A stretch of DNA of 64,000 bases from Arachidicoccus ginsenosidivorans (GCF_007971385.1 NZ_CP042434.1:2294001-2358000), one strand, 5' to 3'; positions 37,240-48,587 are shown, numbered from the stretch's first letter. Numbers and translations: made by a program. Notes: generated by a model not told the origin, from the letters alone.

Positions 37240-38901
37240 ATGATGAAAATCTTTAAATATTTGCTATTAGCAACAGTTGCCCTAGGCGCCTTGTACTCTT
37301 GTACAAAGCTGGATTCTACGGCTTACCATTCCATCCCGGCTGATGCCTATTATCAGAATAAGGATGAGGTTATCTCTGCGGTACTTCGCCCCTATACGCA
37401 TACCAATGCCTGGGCGACCAGTTCAGGACAAATTGGTTGGTGGCGTGTAAGCGCCCTGGCCGGCGACCAGCTGGCCTGGCCACAAAAAGGTGTGGATGGT
37501 TATGATGGAGCCAAGTGGATCCGCTTGCATTATCATACCTGGAATTCAGATGATGATGACGTAAGAAACCCTTGGAAACTTTTATGGACAGGGCTTGGTT
37601 ATTGTAATTCCGCGATCGCCAATATTGGGGCTCGTCCGGCAGCCTCTATGGGAATCACTGAAGAAGAACAAAAGAATTATATTGCGGAGCTAAAATTACT
37701 CCATGCCTTCTATTATATCCGCATCATGGATCTATGGGGTAATGTGCCCTGGATCACGTCCTTGGATGTCGTTCATCCTCCTACTTTGCCCGAAGCGCAG
37801 ATATTTGATTCTGTTGAGGCTGAGATTAAGGACAATATTAATTTAGTTCCGAATCTTTCTGAGGAAATGCTTGGAAGAATGAGTAAAGCAGGTGCCTATG
37901 CCATGCTGTCTGAACTCTATCTGAACGCAGAAGTATGGTCAGGTAAACCAAGATGGCAGGATTGTATCAACGCATGTGATTCTTTACTGGATAACAGGGC
38001 TGGCGGCGTAATTAATAATCGCCTTTCCTTGGATTCTAATCTGACGGAGACTTATTTGCCAAGTAATAAAGCGTCTCAGGAACAGATTTTTGCGATTGTC
38101 TATAATCATCAGTCCGCGGATTGGAATGCTGGCTTCCCTTCTGACTTCTATCACTTTAACCAAAAGTTTATTTACGGAGGTACTGTAACAGGTAATAATG
38201 GTATTGTTGTAATTCCTGGGGTTTATGATACTTATGATGACGCAGATCAGCGTAAAAAGGAATGGTTCTTTATTGGCCCGATGTGGTATTATGATACCGC
38301 CTCCAAGACGGATAATGCCAATAAGAAATTTCCGGTAATGGGGTATAGAGAATATCAAGGTAAACAACTGGTTTTTGTAGATAATATCAGAAGAAACAGT
38401 GAGCTTAAAGCAGGACAAGACCCCTCAACTTTGGTTTCAGATATGACCCATGGAGAAGAAAACAGCGGTGTGCGTTTTAATAAATACAAATTGGGCGCCC
38501 AGGATGATCCAAATTACAGAAGTACCAGCTGGATGATCTACCGGTTGACGATGATTTATTACGCTAAAGCAGAGGCGGAAATGCGCCTAAATGGCAATAA
38601 GGCGACACAAGATGCGGTGGATCTGATCAACACAGTCCGAAAGCGTGATTTTGATCCGAAGGTCTGGCCTTCTAAGAAATATACAACTGCCAACTTTACA
38701 ATGGATTCTTTGCTGGCGGAAAGAGGGCGTGAGTTTATTTTTGAAGGATACCGCAGACAGGATCTAATCCGGTTTGGCAAATTCACAACAGGTACCTGGT
38801 GGGATCATAAGCCACTCAATGATAAAAATAAATTACTGTTTGCAATCCCGATTGAGCAGTTGTCGCTGAATCCGAACCTGAAGCAAAACCCTGGCTATTA
38901 A
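37240..38901 (+). CDS. SusD/RagB-type outer-membrane nutrient-binding lipoprotein
   Basis: Surface glycan-binding lid of the SusC barrel. The 553 residues start with a lipoprotein signal ending LYSC (Cys21), followed by the helical TPR-like SusD fold (AELKLLHAFYYIRIMDLWGN, SKAGAYAMLSELYLNAEVWS) and the characteristic C-terminus (LLAERGREFIFEGYRRQDLI, LFAIPIEQLSLNPNLKQNPG). The second ATG, at 37243, would serve equally well. It forms a two-gene unit with susC and is followed by a terminator. The ligand is unknown. Confidence 0.96.
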   Translation: MMKIFKYLLLATVALGALYSCTKLDSTAYHSIPADAYYQNKDEVISAVLRPYTHTNAWATSSGQIGWWRVSALAGDQLAWPQKGVDGYDGAKWIRLHYHTWNSDDDDVRNPWKLLWTGLGYCNSAIANIGARPAASMGITEEEQKNYIAELKLLHAFYYIRIMDLWGNVPWITSLDVVHPPTLPEAQIFDSVEAEIKDNINLVPNLSEEMLGRMSKAGAYAMLSELYLNAEVWSGKPRWQDCINACDSLLDNRAGGVINNRLSLDSNLTETYLPSNKASQEQIFAIVYNHQSADWNAGFPSDFYHFNQKFIYGGTVTGNNGIVVIPGVYDTYDDADQRKKEWFFIGPMWYYDTASKTDNANKKFPVMGYREYQGKQLVFVDNIRRNSELKAGQDPSTLVSDMTHGEENSGVRFNKYKLGAQDDPNYRSTSWMIYRLTMIYYAKAEAEMRLNGNKATQDAVDLINTVRKRDFDPKVWPSKKYTTANFTMDSLLAERGREFIFEGYRRQDLIRFGKFTTGTWWDHKPLNDKNKLLFAIPIEQLSLNPNLKQNPGY

Positions 38902-38960
38902 TAGGGTTTGTATTCACCGGTAATGCAGTACTTAAAACTTGTTTTAAAATGGTGAATGAG

Positions 38961-38995
38961 AGGAGGCTACATTTAATTAAGTGGCCTCCTTTTTT
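38961..38995 (+). terminator. Terminator of the susC-susD unit
   Basis: AGGAGGC-TAC pairs with GTG-GCCTCCT (one mismatch) around a 10-base AT loop, followed by TTTTTT. About 60 bases after the susD stop. Confidence 0.8.
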
Positions 38996-39058
38996 ATGTT
39001 GATGATAATTTCTTCAGCTAAAGTAACTTGATGAGCTGATGAAGGAAGAGGCACTAAT

Positions 39059-40078
39059 TTAAATTTTGCGAACCGAAGAAGCGCGGATAAGTAGCGGTGT
39101 TTTTAAAATAATATTGGAGGTCAGGTTAATATCGATGCGCTCTGCAATATGGGCCAGTAGGTTTTTAGCTGCCAGTTCACCCATTTGAAACCCCGGGTAG
39201 TCCACAGTGGTGAGTGCAGGATCTACAATGCGGGATATCATATCATTATTGAAGCCAGCTATAACGATATCTTCTGGAATCTTTTTGCCACTATGCTTTA
39301 ACTCATGCATACAACTGGCGGCACAATGGTCATTAGCGACAAATACACCATCAGCCATTAGTTTAATTATGCTATGGGCGGCATCAATACCTGCCTGTTC
39401 GGAGAGGTCATTTATTAGGACGTTTTGTGTATCAAAGGGTAGTTTAAATTCCTGAAGCGCTCTTCTATATCCAGCCAGTCTTTCTCTGTATACATTACTG
39501 AGTTGATTGCCTGTGATATGCACAATCCTTTTTGCACCTTGCTCGATTAGATGTTTGGTGACCTTATAGCCTGCTGATTCATTATTAATGGTGATAGCAG
39601 GCAGATCGTTACCCATGGGTGTGCGATCGAAAAATAAAACGGGTATGCCTTGTTTTTGAATGCGGTTAAAATGGCTCGTTTCTTTTGTGTTTTCGGCAAG
39701 GGAAACGAGGAGCCCTGCTACGCGGTTGTCAAACATGGTCTGTACATTGATGATCTCTTTACTGACATCCTCCAGTGACTGACTGATTAGTAATGTATAA
39801 CCTGCATTATTGACCACGCCTTCAATACCTGCAATTACCTGAGACATAAAATAACTGTTCAGTTTTGGGACGATAATGCCAATGGTGCTTGTTTTTCTAT
39901 TTCTAAGGTTAATGGCAAAAGTATTGGCCCGGTAACCCATTTCTTCTGCCGTTTTAATGATTCTTTCTTGGGTCCGATGGCTTACAGAACTATGCCTTTT
40001 TAAGCCGCGACTAATGGTAGAAGGAGCCAGGTTCAGCTTTTTTGCGATATCGTAAATAGTGACTGGCTTATTGATCAT
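39059..40078 (-). CDS. LacI-family transcriptional regulator
   Basis: Sugar-responsive DNA-binding repressor or activator. The 339 residues open with the helix-turn-helix (TIYDIAKKLNLAPSTISRGL, about residues 7-26) and hinge (RANTFAINLRNRKTSTIGII), then a periplasmic-binding-protein-like effector domain (residues 60-335; FVANDHCAASCMHELKHSGK, DIVIAGFNNDMISRIVDPAL, TTVDYPGFQMG). It is convergent with susD and on the same strand as the downstream-lying GH78 gene (272 bp away). Its effector is probably a sugar released by this locus (inference). Confidence 0.95.
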   Translation of the reverse strand: MINKPVTIYDIAKKLNLAPSTISRGLKRHSSVSHRTQERIIKTAEEMGYRANTFAINLRNRKTSTIGIIVPKLNSYFMSQVIAGIEGVVNNAGYTLLISQSLEDVSKEIINVQTMFDNRVAGLLVSLAENTKETSHFNRIQKQGIPVLFFDRTPMGNDLPAITINNESAGYKVTKHLIEQGAKRIVHITGNQLSNVYRERLAGYRRALQEFKLPFDTQNVLINDLSEQAGIDAAHSIIKLMADGVFVANDHCAASCMHELKHSGKKIPEDIVIAGFNNDMISRIVDPALTTVDYPGFQMGELAAKNLLAHIAERIDINLTSNIILKTPLLIRASSVRKI

Positions 40079-40350
40079 ACAAGTTGCATTTATAAAAATT
40101 GAAAATCCTGTAACAAATATATTGGTTTTGCCTGAATAAAATGCAATCGATTGTAATAAATAATAAAAAAATGGTATAAAACGCTAATATAGTGTCTTTT
40201 AGGAGTATTTAGAAGTCTGTAAACCTTGGTGAAATAACTATGTTTTCATTAATGCGAGGTTGCGGCTGTAATGCCTGCAAGTAGATACTTTAGTTCTTTT
40301 ACGAATATTTTGGACGTGTTGAGAAATATCCAACGATTGTTTTTTGAAAT

Positions 40351-42710
40351 TTATTGACGCTGAACTTTAAATGTATGTTGACCAGCCATTACTGCAGGTA
40401 TTTCCCAGTAACGACCATCGGGGTCTAGGCTGGCCTTTATTTGCTGCCCATCCATGGTAATTACCGCAGGTTCTCTACTTAACGTCGGAAGACAAATCCT
40501 GGCGGTTGTATTGCCTGGTATTGCTGCTTGTAGTGTAAAGGTTTCAGCGCTTTTTTTGAAACTTACCGAAATGATACCCCGAACAGTGGGGTACTCAATA
40601 CCGGCGCTGTCTAATGTGCCAGGATGGGGTCTAATCAGAATTTCTTGGAAACCTGGTTTAAGAGGGGTGATCCCCATCAGGTAACGGACGATATAATTAG
40701 CGGGAGCGGTGCCCCAGGCGTGATTCCAATCCTGATTGGGTTTAAATTTTTGGCCCCATGCTTCCATAGTCATTGTCGCGCCTTCCACAATCATATTATA
40801 CCAACTGCGCTTTTTTTGAGAGGTCAGCAGTTTGAGTGCATAATCAGAATGGTCTTTTTCACCGAGTGCTTCCAATAAGAACTGTGCCCCATAGACACTG
40901 CAGGAGACGCCTCTGGATTTTATAAATGCCAGGACTTTCTGGAGGTTATTTTTGGGAACCAGGCCAAAGGCCAGGGCAAACATATTGGCATGAAGGGAGC
41001 TATGCTGTGTGCCGATTCCATCTATGATCAGCCCGGTGGAGGGATTTATAAAATGCTTCAAATAGGCTTTTTTTACGTTTGCGGCCCTTTGACGATAATC
41101 ATCGGCATCTTTTGATTTATGGATAGCAGCAGCCAGAAGCGCCATATCCTTTAAGGCTTTGTAATAATATGCGTTCACTACGGCATTATAATCCGTAAAG
41201 ACAAAGCCATCTGTCTCTTCCTTTGTGTGCGGCCAATCGACAATATCTTTCAATCCTGGATTGCCATCAAAGACTTTATAATGGATGGATTGTAAAAATC
41301 CTGGGGATTGTTTACCTGTGCGGGTACTGATTAAACCATTGCTATCCTCAAGGGCTGTGAGTACTTTTGGTTGCAGATCCTTGTAAATGTTTGCCAGATT
41401 GCGTGGGTCACCACTATACATATAATCATTATAGGCGATCATGGGATTTTGCAGAGACCATTCTGTGGGCCAGGTAGGGTGATAGACAAGATAATTTAGT
41501 GTTCTTTTGGCCATATTAAAAATGGCCGCTGTGCTGTATCCGGAAAGTTGATTGATCAGCGCATCTGCTTCATAGGGAATACGCTCTCTGTCTCCGTCTA
41601 CATAATATCCTGAAAAAGAAGTCGCCTCAATGGTGTACTTACATAAATCCCAGACCTGATTCAAAACTGAGTCCGAACTTGTAAAATTAGTAGTCTTCTG
41701 ATCAAAAGGAATATGGATAAGATCTCTGGTGACGGCTACAGGAACATTTTTACTAAGGTCCCTTGAATGGCCAGATAGCGAAAGGGGAGAACTTCTCCAA
41801 TATAGGCTGGCATCTTAATCGCACTCCTTTTTGTATTTCTTTTGTCGGATTCAATAGGAATCCGGTAGTTATGGGTTCCTTTTTTGACAGGAAGCACGAT
41901 TTGACGGAAACGTACTGTTCCAGGAGGAGTCCTGTTAATCCGATGACTGGCGTCTAGTTGTTCCCCTAATAATAGCTGGATCGTATCATCTTTAGCTGCG
42001 CGTATGCTAACTATGGGTTGACTGAAACCGTCTTTGCCAAAATCGTATAAACGGTAATCCATAGAAAGGTCTTTATGGCTTAAAGGCTTTTGCCGGGTCT
42101 TGGTTAAAACAAATCCGGGCAGTGCACCTGCTGTAAGCTTGGCGCCAGTCCTGAATGTCTGGACAGCGGAGAAGGTGCTTTGACGTATTCTGGAGGCTTT
42201 GCCAGCTGACTCTCCCCAGACCCTGACTTTCCAGTAATAGACTGTATTAGGTTTTAAAGAAGGGCCTGTATAGCGTACGTTTATATTTTGCTCGCTGATT
42301 TGTTGACCGGAGTTCCATCCAAAATCAGTAATTGAGGTTGACTGCCTATTATCTAGCGCTTCACGACTGGTAGCTAACAGCAATTGATAGGCAGTTTGTT
42401 TAGTAATGGTTATTGGAACCACCCAGCTGAACCCTGGATGACTGCTATTTATCGAACTATACTGTAAAAACTTGCTATTGATAGCGGTAATTGACTGCAA
42501 AGAAATATTTGTTGGATAACCGTTTTTATAAACACGCTCTGGATGGATAGTAAGATCCACTCTGAGCTGTGTGGGAGCAGCAGCAGTTATTTGCGTAGCC
42601 TTGTTTTGACCACTTGCTGCATTAAAAGTACAGGCGAATAAAAGTGTTATCACCATGAGTGATATTACTGAAATGAGCTCTTTTTTCCCACCTGTGTTTG
42701 AATGCTGCAT
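40351..42710 (-). pseudogene. GH78-type alpha-L-rhamnosidase-like protein, one single-base frameshift
   Basis: Second rhamnosidase-family protein of the window, 786 residues if repaired. The N-terminal frame (from ATG 42710; signal region VISLMVITLLFACTFNAASG, beta domain VYYWKVRVWGES) runs into TAG after GTLVKMFL. Adding one A to the A5 run (T-run 41747-41751 on the plus strand) gives LVKNVPVAVTRDLIHIPFDQ and joins the catalytic half (YYVDGDRERIPYEADALINQ, SWYNMIVEGATMTMEAWGQK, WNHAWGTAPANYIVRYLMGI). Without repair, a downstream fragment could start at ATG 41664. The DGDRERIPYEAD variant replaces the DCPQRE motif of the other GH78. Sequencing error is more likely than decay. Confidence 0.82.
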
Positions 42711-43002
42711 AATTATTGGCGAATTTATTTATAAATCGGATTATATGATTGTCTGTTGCAATATAACGATTTCAGGGGCAAAGCTGCTTTATCAGAAAAA
42801 TCATGTTGGACATCTTTGATCAATAGAAAATAAACAAGTGCCTTCGATATTGATATTAGTGAATCAATATAATTTTAAAAAAGTTGCTTCAAAAAACTAC
42901 GCTTAATTTCTAATTGCTTTTAATTGATAACGTTTTCAGCAGATAGTAATTATTATTACTTTTAAATTATCAAATAATTATTATAATAAAATGTAAAAGC
43001 TT

Positions 43003-43010
43003 TATATTTG
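43003..43010 (+). promoter_or_regulatory. Candidate -7 box of the second susC
   Basis: TATATTTG matches TAnnTTTG, 85 bases before ATG 43096, in the 385-bp divergent gap 42711-43095 between the GH78 gene and susC. The gap is very AT-rich; no clear -33 TTTG was seen. Confidence 0.4.
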
Positions 43011-43095
43011 TTTAAGCATAAGCCATTTATGATTGAGTGGCAAAAGCTTCGGTTTCTTTTGATTCACATCCATTCATCCTTAAAAAATTACATTT

Positions 43096-46000
43096 ATGAA
43101 AACAAAACGATTATCGTCAAGACTCGCTTTGTGCCTGGGATTGCTGTTGCTATCCCTGGCTGGTTTTGCCCAGACCAAGACGGTTACAGGTACTGTAACC
43201 AACGAAACGGGCAGTCCGGTTCAAGGAGCTTCTGTAAAAGCTGTTGGAACCACCACTGGAGCTTCAACCGGTGAAGACGGTTCCTTTGAGCTGAATATCC
43301 CAAGTACGGTGACCCAACTGGAGGTTAGCTATGTGGGTTACGTATCCCAGACTGTATCTATTGCCGGGCTTAGTGTTGTCAAAGTACAACTGAAGCCTGC
43401 AAATGACGCTGCCTTGGATGAAGTCGTTGTAATCGGTTATGGCGAGGTTAAAAAGAAAGACCTGACAGGTGCCGTTGCCAGTATCAGCGCCAAGGATTTC
43501 AATAAGGGCGTAATTACCGCTCCAGATCAATTGATTCAAGGTAAGACCCGGGGGTAATGATTATTAATAATACGGGGCAACCAGGAGGTTCTACTACCGT
43601 AAAGATCAGAGGGAATTCTTCTATCCGGGCCGGTAATAATCCGCTCTTTGTTCTGGATGGTATTCCGCTTTCCGGAACTTCAGCCAGGCCAGGAGGCAGT
43701 GGTGGCTTTAGTACCGATGGTGGTAATCCGCTCACTTATCTGAACCCAAGTGATATTGCCAGCATCGACATTTTGAAAGACGCTTCCGCCACAGCGATTT
43801 ATGGGTCAAGGGGCGCAAATGGAGTGGTTATTATTACTACTAAGCGCGCAAAAACGGGTGAACCAACACTGAATTTAGGAGCTTCTGTTGGCATCTCCAA
43901 CCTACTTAAAAAACCAGATGTATTGAACGGTTCGGCGTTTAGGAAGGCTATTCAAAATTATACACCTGATGATGTGGCTACTTCAGATTTTGGCAGCAAT
44001 GTGGATGCTTTTGATGCGATCACTAGAAAAGCGCCTACGCAAAATTATTATGGTGACATTACAGGCGGTACCGAAAACGGCAGATATCGCTTATCTCTGG
44101 GTCATCTTGATCAATCCGGCATTATCAAAAACTCTGACTTGAAAAAATATACGGCAAACTTAAGCAGCAGTTTTAAATTTCTGGAAAACAAAAGATTAGG
44201 TTTGGATGTTAACCTTTTGGTTACCCAAACCAATGAAAATCTGGCGCCGATCGATGTTGGTGTCGGTTTTACCGGGAACGTTATCTCTCAGGCATTGCAA
44301 TGGAATCCGACCAGGCCTTTGTACGACGAAAATGGCAACCGTACTTATGTATCTTCTAACCAGATTAATCCAATGACATCTCTGGCTGCTTATAAAGATA
44401 AGGCTGTCGTAAATACGATTGTAGCCAGTGTATCTCCTTATTATAAAATAACAGATGATCTGGAGTATAAACTGATCTATAGTGTAACCAGACAAACAGG
44501 GGAAAGAACTGGTCGCTATATTGCGGGCATGATTGATTCAAGTCAGGTGGAAAACGGGATGGCCTTTGTGAGCAATAACACCGAGACGGATCAACAATTA
44601 ACCCAAACCCTTAGCTACAATAAACAGTTATCCGATGATCTTAGTCTGAATGCTGTTGCTGGTTATGAATTTCTGGATTATAAATACTACTGGAACTCAG
44701 AATCTGGCAGTGGCTTCAATTACAACGGTCTGGATTTTTATGACTATTTGAACTATTCTACCGCCAATAACAGATCCATTAATTCTTACAGGGACCCCTC
44801 CAATCAATTACAGTCTTTCTTCTTGAGAGCCTCCTTTAATTATCTGCAAAGATATTTGTTAACGGCTACGATCAGGCGGGATGGTTCTACAAAGTTCGGG
44901 GAAAATAACCGGTACGCGAACTTTCCATCGCTGGCCTTCGCCTGGAACGTATCTAATGAGCCCTTCCTAAAAAACAGTCGCATAGTCAATCAATTAAAAC
45001 TTAGACTCGGGTGGGGTGAAACAGGTAATTCTGCGTTCCCTTCAGGCGCTTCCAGGGACCGGTTTACTTTTGGTACGCAGTCCATTACCCAGGCCAATTT
45101 TGGCAACCCAGACCTTAAATGGGAAGCGTCTAATACGCTGAATGCAGGGATTGACTTCGCTTTATTTAACAGCAGGTTATCCGGATCGCTGGATTATTTC
45201 AATAAGAAAACAACAGATGCACTATTTGAGAGCATTATTGCCCAACCAGCACCACCTAGTGGTAAGCTATGGGTGAACCTGCCAGGAGAAGTATCTAACA
45301 AGGGTTTTGAGCTGTCACTAACCGGCAATATTGTCAGTAAAAAAGACTGGAACTGGAATCTGACCGTCAACGGAACCTACATACAAAATAACGTGTCTGG
45401 CCTTACGGGCTATTATACTACTGCTGCATTGCGAGGCCAGGGTTTTTCAGGTGTACTGGGTCAACGCATGGTAAATGGTCAACCTTTAAATGTCTGGTAT
45501 CTGGCTAAGTTTGCCGGTATTGATCCTACAACCGGAACCAGCATGTATGTTGCCAAGGATGGGACAGTAGGTACTCCGACAAATGATGCAAAATACGATC
45601 CTGCGCTGAATAAGTTTTATGTAGGCAGTCCTAATCCTAAATATCTACTTGGAATTACAACGGATGTAACCTATAAGAAGTTTACGGCTACTTTTAATAT
45701 GAACGGAGCATTTGGTCATTATTTGTTTAATAATACCATGGCTACTGTTTTAGGCTTGAGTAACCTTCCTGGCAGAAACATCGGATCCTATTATGATAAT
45801 CCCTCGCTCAATGAATCTGTTTCTAATTCTGCATCTGCTTCAACCAGATATTTGGAAAAAGGGGATTATATGAAGATGTCTAATATAACGCTAAGTTATA
45901 GAGTGGGCAATATCGGCAACACGATAAAAAATCTGAATGTCTCACTGACAGGTCAAAACCTGTTTGTATTGACTGGATATAACGGATTTGATCCGGAAGT

Positions 46001-46103
46001 CAATACAGATGGTTCAGACGCAGATATTCCATCCTTGGGCATCGAATATCTACCTTATCCACCAGCAAGAACCATTCTGTTGGGTGTAAATTTTTCTCTA
46101 TAA
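43096..46103 (+). pseudogene. SusC/RagA-type TonB-dependent transporter, one single-base frameshift
   Basis: Outer-membrane glycan importer, 1002 residues if repaired. The first frame carries the signal peptide (LGLLLLSLAGFAQ), carboxypeptidase-regulatory-like domain (VTGTVTNETGSPVQGASVKA), TonB-box VVVIGYGEVKKKDLTGAV and DQLIQGKTRG, then stops. Adding one C to the CCC run at 43547-43549 gives IQGKTPGVMIINNTGQPGGS, the expected plug sequence, and the barrel continues to GVNFSL. The frame from ATG 43557 alone lacks an export signal and cannot function. It pairs with the SusD 28 bp downstream. The two susC genes differ in sequence, so they are not a recent duplicate. Confidence 0.87.
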
Positions 46104-46131
46104 CATTATTAAAAGCATAAAAAATAATAAT

Positions 46132-47691
46132 ATGAAAGCTTCAAAATTTTATTATGTGGTTCTCATTATGTGCAGCCTGGTATTTACAGTGTCCTGCACA
46201 AAATTAAATGAGGATCTCTATAGTGAGCTGACGGGTGCAGGCAGTTCTAAGTCCGTATCAGATTTACTCACCAGCGCTTATTCTACTTTAAACGGCCCCT
46301 ATCAGCAAGATAACCGCTGGTGCCTGCAAGAAATAACAACAGACGAAGCCATCGCTCCCACCAGAGGTGGTGACTGGGATGATAACGGGATACACAGAGC
46401 TTTGCATCTGCACCTTTGGAACTCAGATAATTCTTATATGCTCAATACCTTTAATGGGTTGGGAAATGCCATTTTCCAGGCCAGCAATGTATTAAGGTTT
46501 AACCCAACAGCTCAGCAGGCCGCTGAAGCAAAGTTTATCCGCAGCCTGGCCATGTTTGATATGTTGGATCTTTGGGGCCAGGTGCCATACAGAGAAAATC
46601 TGGATGATTTTAAGACTCCGCCTTCTGTTATGACAGGTCAGGATGCTATGGATTTTATCGTCAAGGATTTAAATGATGCCATGAAAGATCTGCCCACTGC
46701 TGGAGTGGCATATGTGGCTAGTAAAAATGCCGCGAGGGTTTTATTGATGAAGCTTTATCTGAATAGAGGTGTTTTTCTAAACCGTCAATCGCCAACATTC
46801 AGTAAAGAAGATATGAATCAGGTAATCTCGCTGGCAAAAGCCATCTCCGCCTCCAAGGCATATAAAGTATCTGATCCAGGCCATTATTTTGACAATTTTG
46901 CACCCAACAACGATAAGATCTCTACAGAAAATATCTTTACGTTGTACAATGAAAATGGCGTAAGAGGCGGAAGTGTGGATAGGACCTGGAACACCGTGGC
47001 ACATTATAATATGTTGCCGGGTGGATGGAACGGCTGGGCGACGCTCTCCGATTTTTATAATAAGTTCCAGAGCTCAGATGAGAGAAGAGGTATTTATTAT
47101 GATTATCCGGCAGATACCACTTCCAATAAAAGTCAGGACTATCATAGACAGAATGTGGGGTTTTTTGCAGGACAACAATACAGCTGGGTTACCAATGAGC
47201 CTTTAATGGCCAGAAATCCCAGTACGGCACCCTTGGTTTTTACACCTGAAGTGACGCTTAGAACCTCTGGTGCAACATTGGAAACAGCCGGTATACGTCC
47301 CATGAAATATGCCTATGATTATAAGAGTGTTGGGCAAAAAAACAATGACTGGGTGGTCTATCGTTACTCAGATGTTCTATTAATGCAGGCAGAGGCGATA
47401 CTTAGAGGTGGTGATGGAACCACGGCAGAAGCGATTGAAATAGTAAATCGTATCAGAACCAATCGAGGAGTACCTGCATTGACGACCTTGACACTAGATG
47501 ATTTACTGGATGAACGTGGTCGGGAACTTTATTGGGAAGGATGGAGAAGGCAGGATTTAATCCGTTTTGGGAAATTTCTGGATGCCTGGCAGGAAAAGCC
47601 TGCTGATGTAAGTCCTAATACTTTATTATTTGCGCTACCGGCTCAACAGGTGGCCTCTAATCCTAATCTGACACAGAACCCAGGGTTTTAA
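46132..47691 (+). CDS. SusD/RagB-type outer-membrane nutrient-binding lipoprotein
   Basis: Partner of the SusC-type transporter just upstream. The 519 residues begin with a lipoprotein signal ending FTVSC (Cys22) and have the SusD pattern (AKFIRSLAMFDMLDLWGQVP, SKNAARVLLMKLYLNRGVFL, DERGRELYWEGWRRQDLIRF, LFALPAQQVASNPNLTQNPG). Intact. It is followed by a strong terminator, so susC-susD is a two-gene unit. Confidence 0.96.
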   Translation: MKASKFYYVVLIMCSLVFTVSCTKLNEDLYSELTGAGSSKSVSDLLTSAYSTLNGPYQQDNRWCLQEITTDEAIAPTRGGDWDDNGIHRALHLHLWNSDNSYMLNTFNGLGNAIFQASNVLRFNPTAQQAAEAKFIRSLAMFDMLDLWGQVPYRENLDDFKTPPSVMTGQDAMDFIVKDLNDAMKDLPTAGVAYVASKNAARVLLMKLYLNRGVFLNRQSPTFSKEDMNQVISLAKAISASKAYKVSDPGHYFDNFAPNNDKISTENIFTLYNENGVRGGSVDRTWNTVAHYNMLPGGWNGWATLSDFYNKFQSSDERRGIYYDYPADTTSNKSQDYHRQNVGFFAGQQYSWVTNEPLMARNPSTAPLVFTPEVTLRTSGATLETAGIRPMKYAYDYKSVGQKNNDWVVYRYSDVLLMQAEAILRGGDGTTAEAIEIVNRIRTNRGVPALTTLTLDDLLDERGRELYWEGWRRQDLIRFGKFLDAWQEKPADVSPNTLLFALPAQQVASNPNLTQNPGF

Positions 47692-47740
47692 TGTAAGTGA
47701 AATTTAGTTTAGATTGATGGCTGAGCCGTTCTAATGGAAA

Positions 47741-47790
47741 AACTAGGGCCACCCTTGCAATAAATCAGCGGGAGTGGCCCTAGTTATTTT
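47741..47790 (+). terminator. Terminator after the second susD
   Basis: AACTAGGGCCAC pairs perfectly with GTGGCCCTAGTT around a 21-base loop, followed by ATTTTTG. About 50 bases after the stop codon. Confidence 0.8.
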
Positions 47791-47802
47791 TGTGTAAGGC
47801 AG

Positions 47803-47970
47803 ATTCAAGCCATAAATGCAACACCTCCAAAGGGCTTCATAATCATCGGCATGCTCAGTGCGCATATGTATTATTGCTGTGGGGCTATGGCCCACAGCGT
47901 TCTATTATTGGGAGGTCACCATCCAAGCCTCATGACAACTCTCAAACAAAGTTGCATTTATGACTTGAAT
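47803..47970. mobile_element. 168-bp MITE-like palindromic element
   Basis: Bounded by 20-base terminal inverted repeats with one mismatch: ATTCAAGCCATAAATGCAAC (47803-47822) and the complement of ATTCAAGTCATAAATGCAAC (47951-47970). At the exact centre is a hairpin, GCTGTGGG/CCCACAGC (47876-47883 and 47891-47898), and parts of the arms between can also pair. No coding capacity and no clear target-site duplication. It could be a non-autonomous insertion element, or an IS remnant encoding a long structured RNA. It sits at the left border of the AT-rich island. Confidence 0.6.
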
Positions 47971-48204
47971 GTACATAATATTGAATACTGAAGCTGCCTT
48001 CAGAATCGGTACAGGGGAAGGGTTGTTAAAAAGTGCTGATAGAATATTGGATCCTTTAACCTGTGATTCTTGACGATACCAAAAGCCACAGATCCTGTGA
48101 GGATAAAAACGTTCTAACCGTAATCCGTTAAGTAGTTAAGGTCTTGAGTTACTTTTGAGCAGCATTTTCATTTAGAAGTTAGGATAGTTATATGTCTTTT
48201 TACC

Positions 48205-48438
48205 TCAGAAAAAATCTTTGAACAAATCCATAAAATCTGCCATCGTTAAATTTAAGACTGCGCAATAATTTAATAATATGATTAATTGAATGGGAATTTT
48301 ACCGTTTTCTAATTTGCTTATGTAAGATTCACTGACTTTGATTTCGTTTGCCACAGTTAATTGTTTGACTTCTTTTTCGATTCTTTGTTTTTTTAATGCT
48401 GCGCCAAGCTTACGCCTGAAGGTAGAATTACTATTCAT
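48205..48438 (-). CDS. Small XRE-family helix-turn-helix regulator
   Basis: DNA-binding protein of 77 residues consisting of one Cro/C1-type domain: FRRKLGAALKKQRIEKEVKQ, LTVANEIKVSESYISKLENG (turn and recognition helix), and PIQLIILLNYCAVLNLTMAD. No effector domain. It is divergent from the RHS toxin gene across a 149-bp AT-rich gap, so it may control that gene or itself. The 234-bp stretch between the palindromic element and this gene shows no other feature. Confidence 0.85.
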   Translation of the reverse strand: MNSNSTFRRKLGAALKKQRIEKEVKQLTVANEIKVSESYISKLENGKIPIQLIILLNYCAVLNLTMADFMDLFKDFF

Positions 48439-48587
48439 ATGTATGATTTATGGGTTCAACTTTCCTGACAGGAAAGAAATAAATGTTCTGATATGGAAAT
48501 AAAGTTAAGAATAAAATAATAATATTGTGAAAAATATTTCAATAAATGAAATGATGTATTAATATTAAGCCTACAACCCTGCCTACG

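Noticed and set aside
34265..46103. The two SusCD pairs as a recent tandem duplication
   Set aside because: Protein sequences differ throughout (signal peptide, plug, SusD length 553 against 519), so they are separate paralogues.
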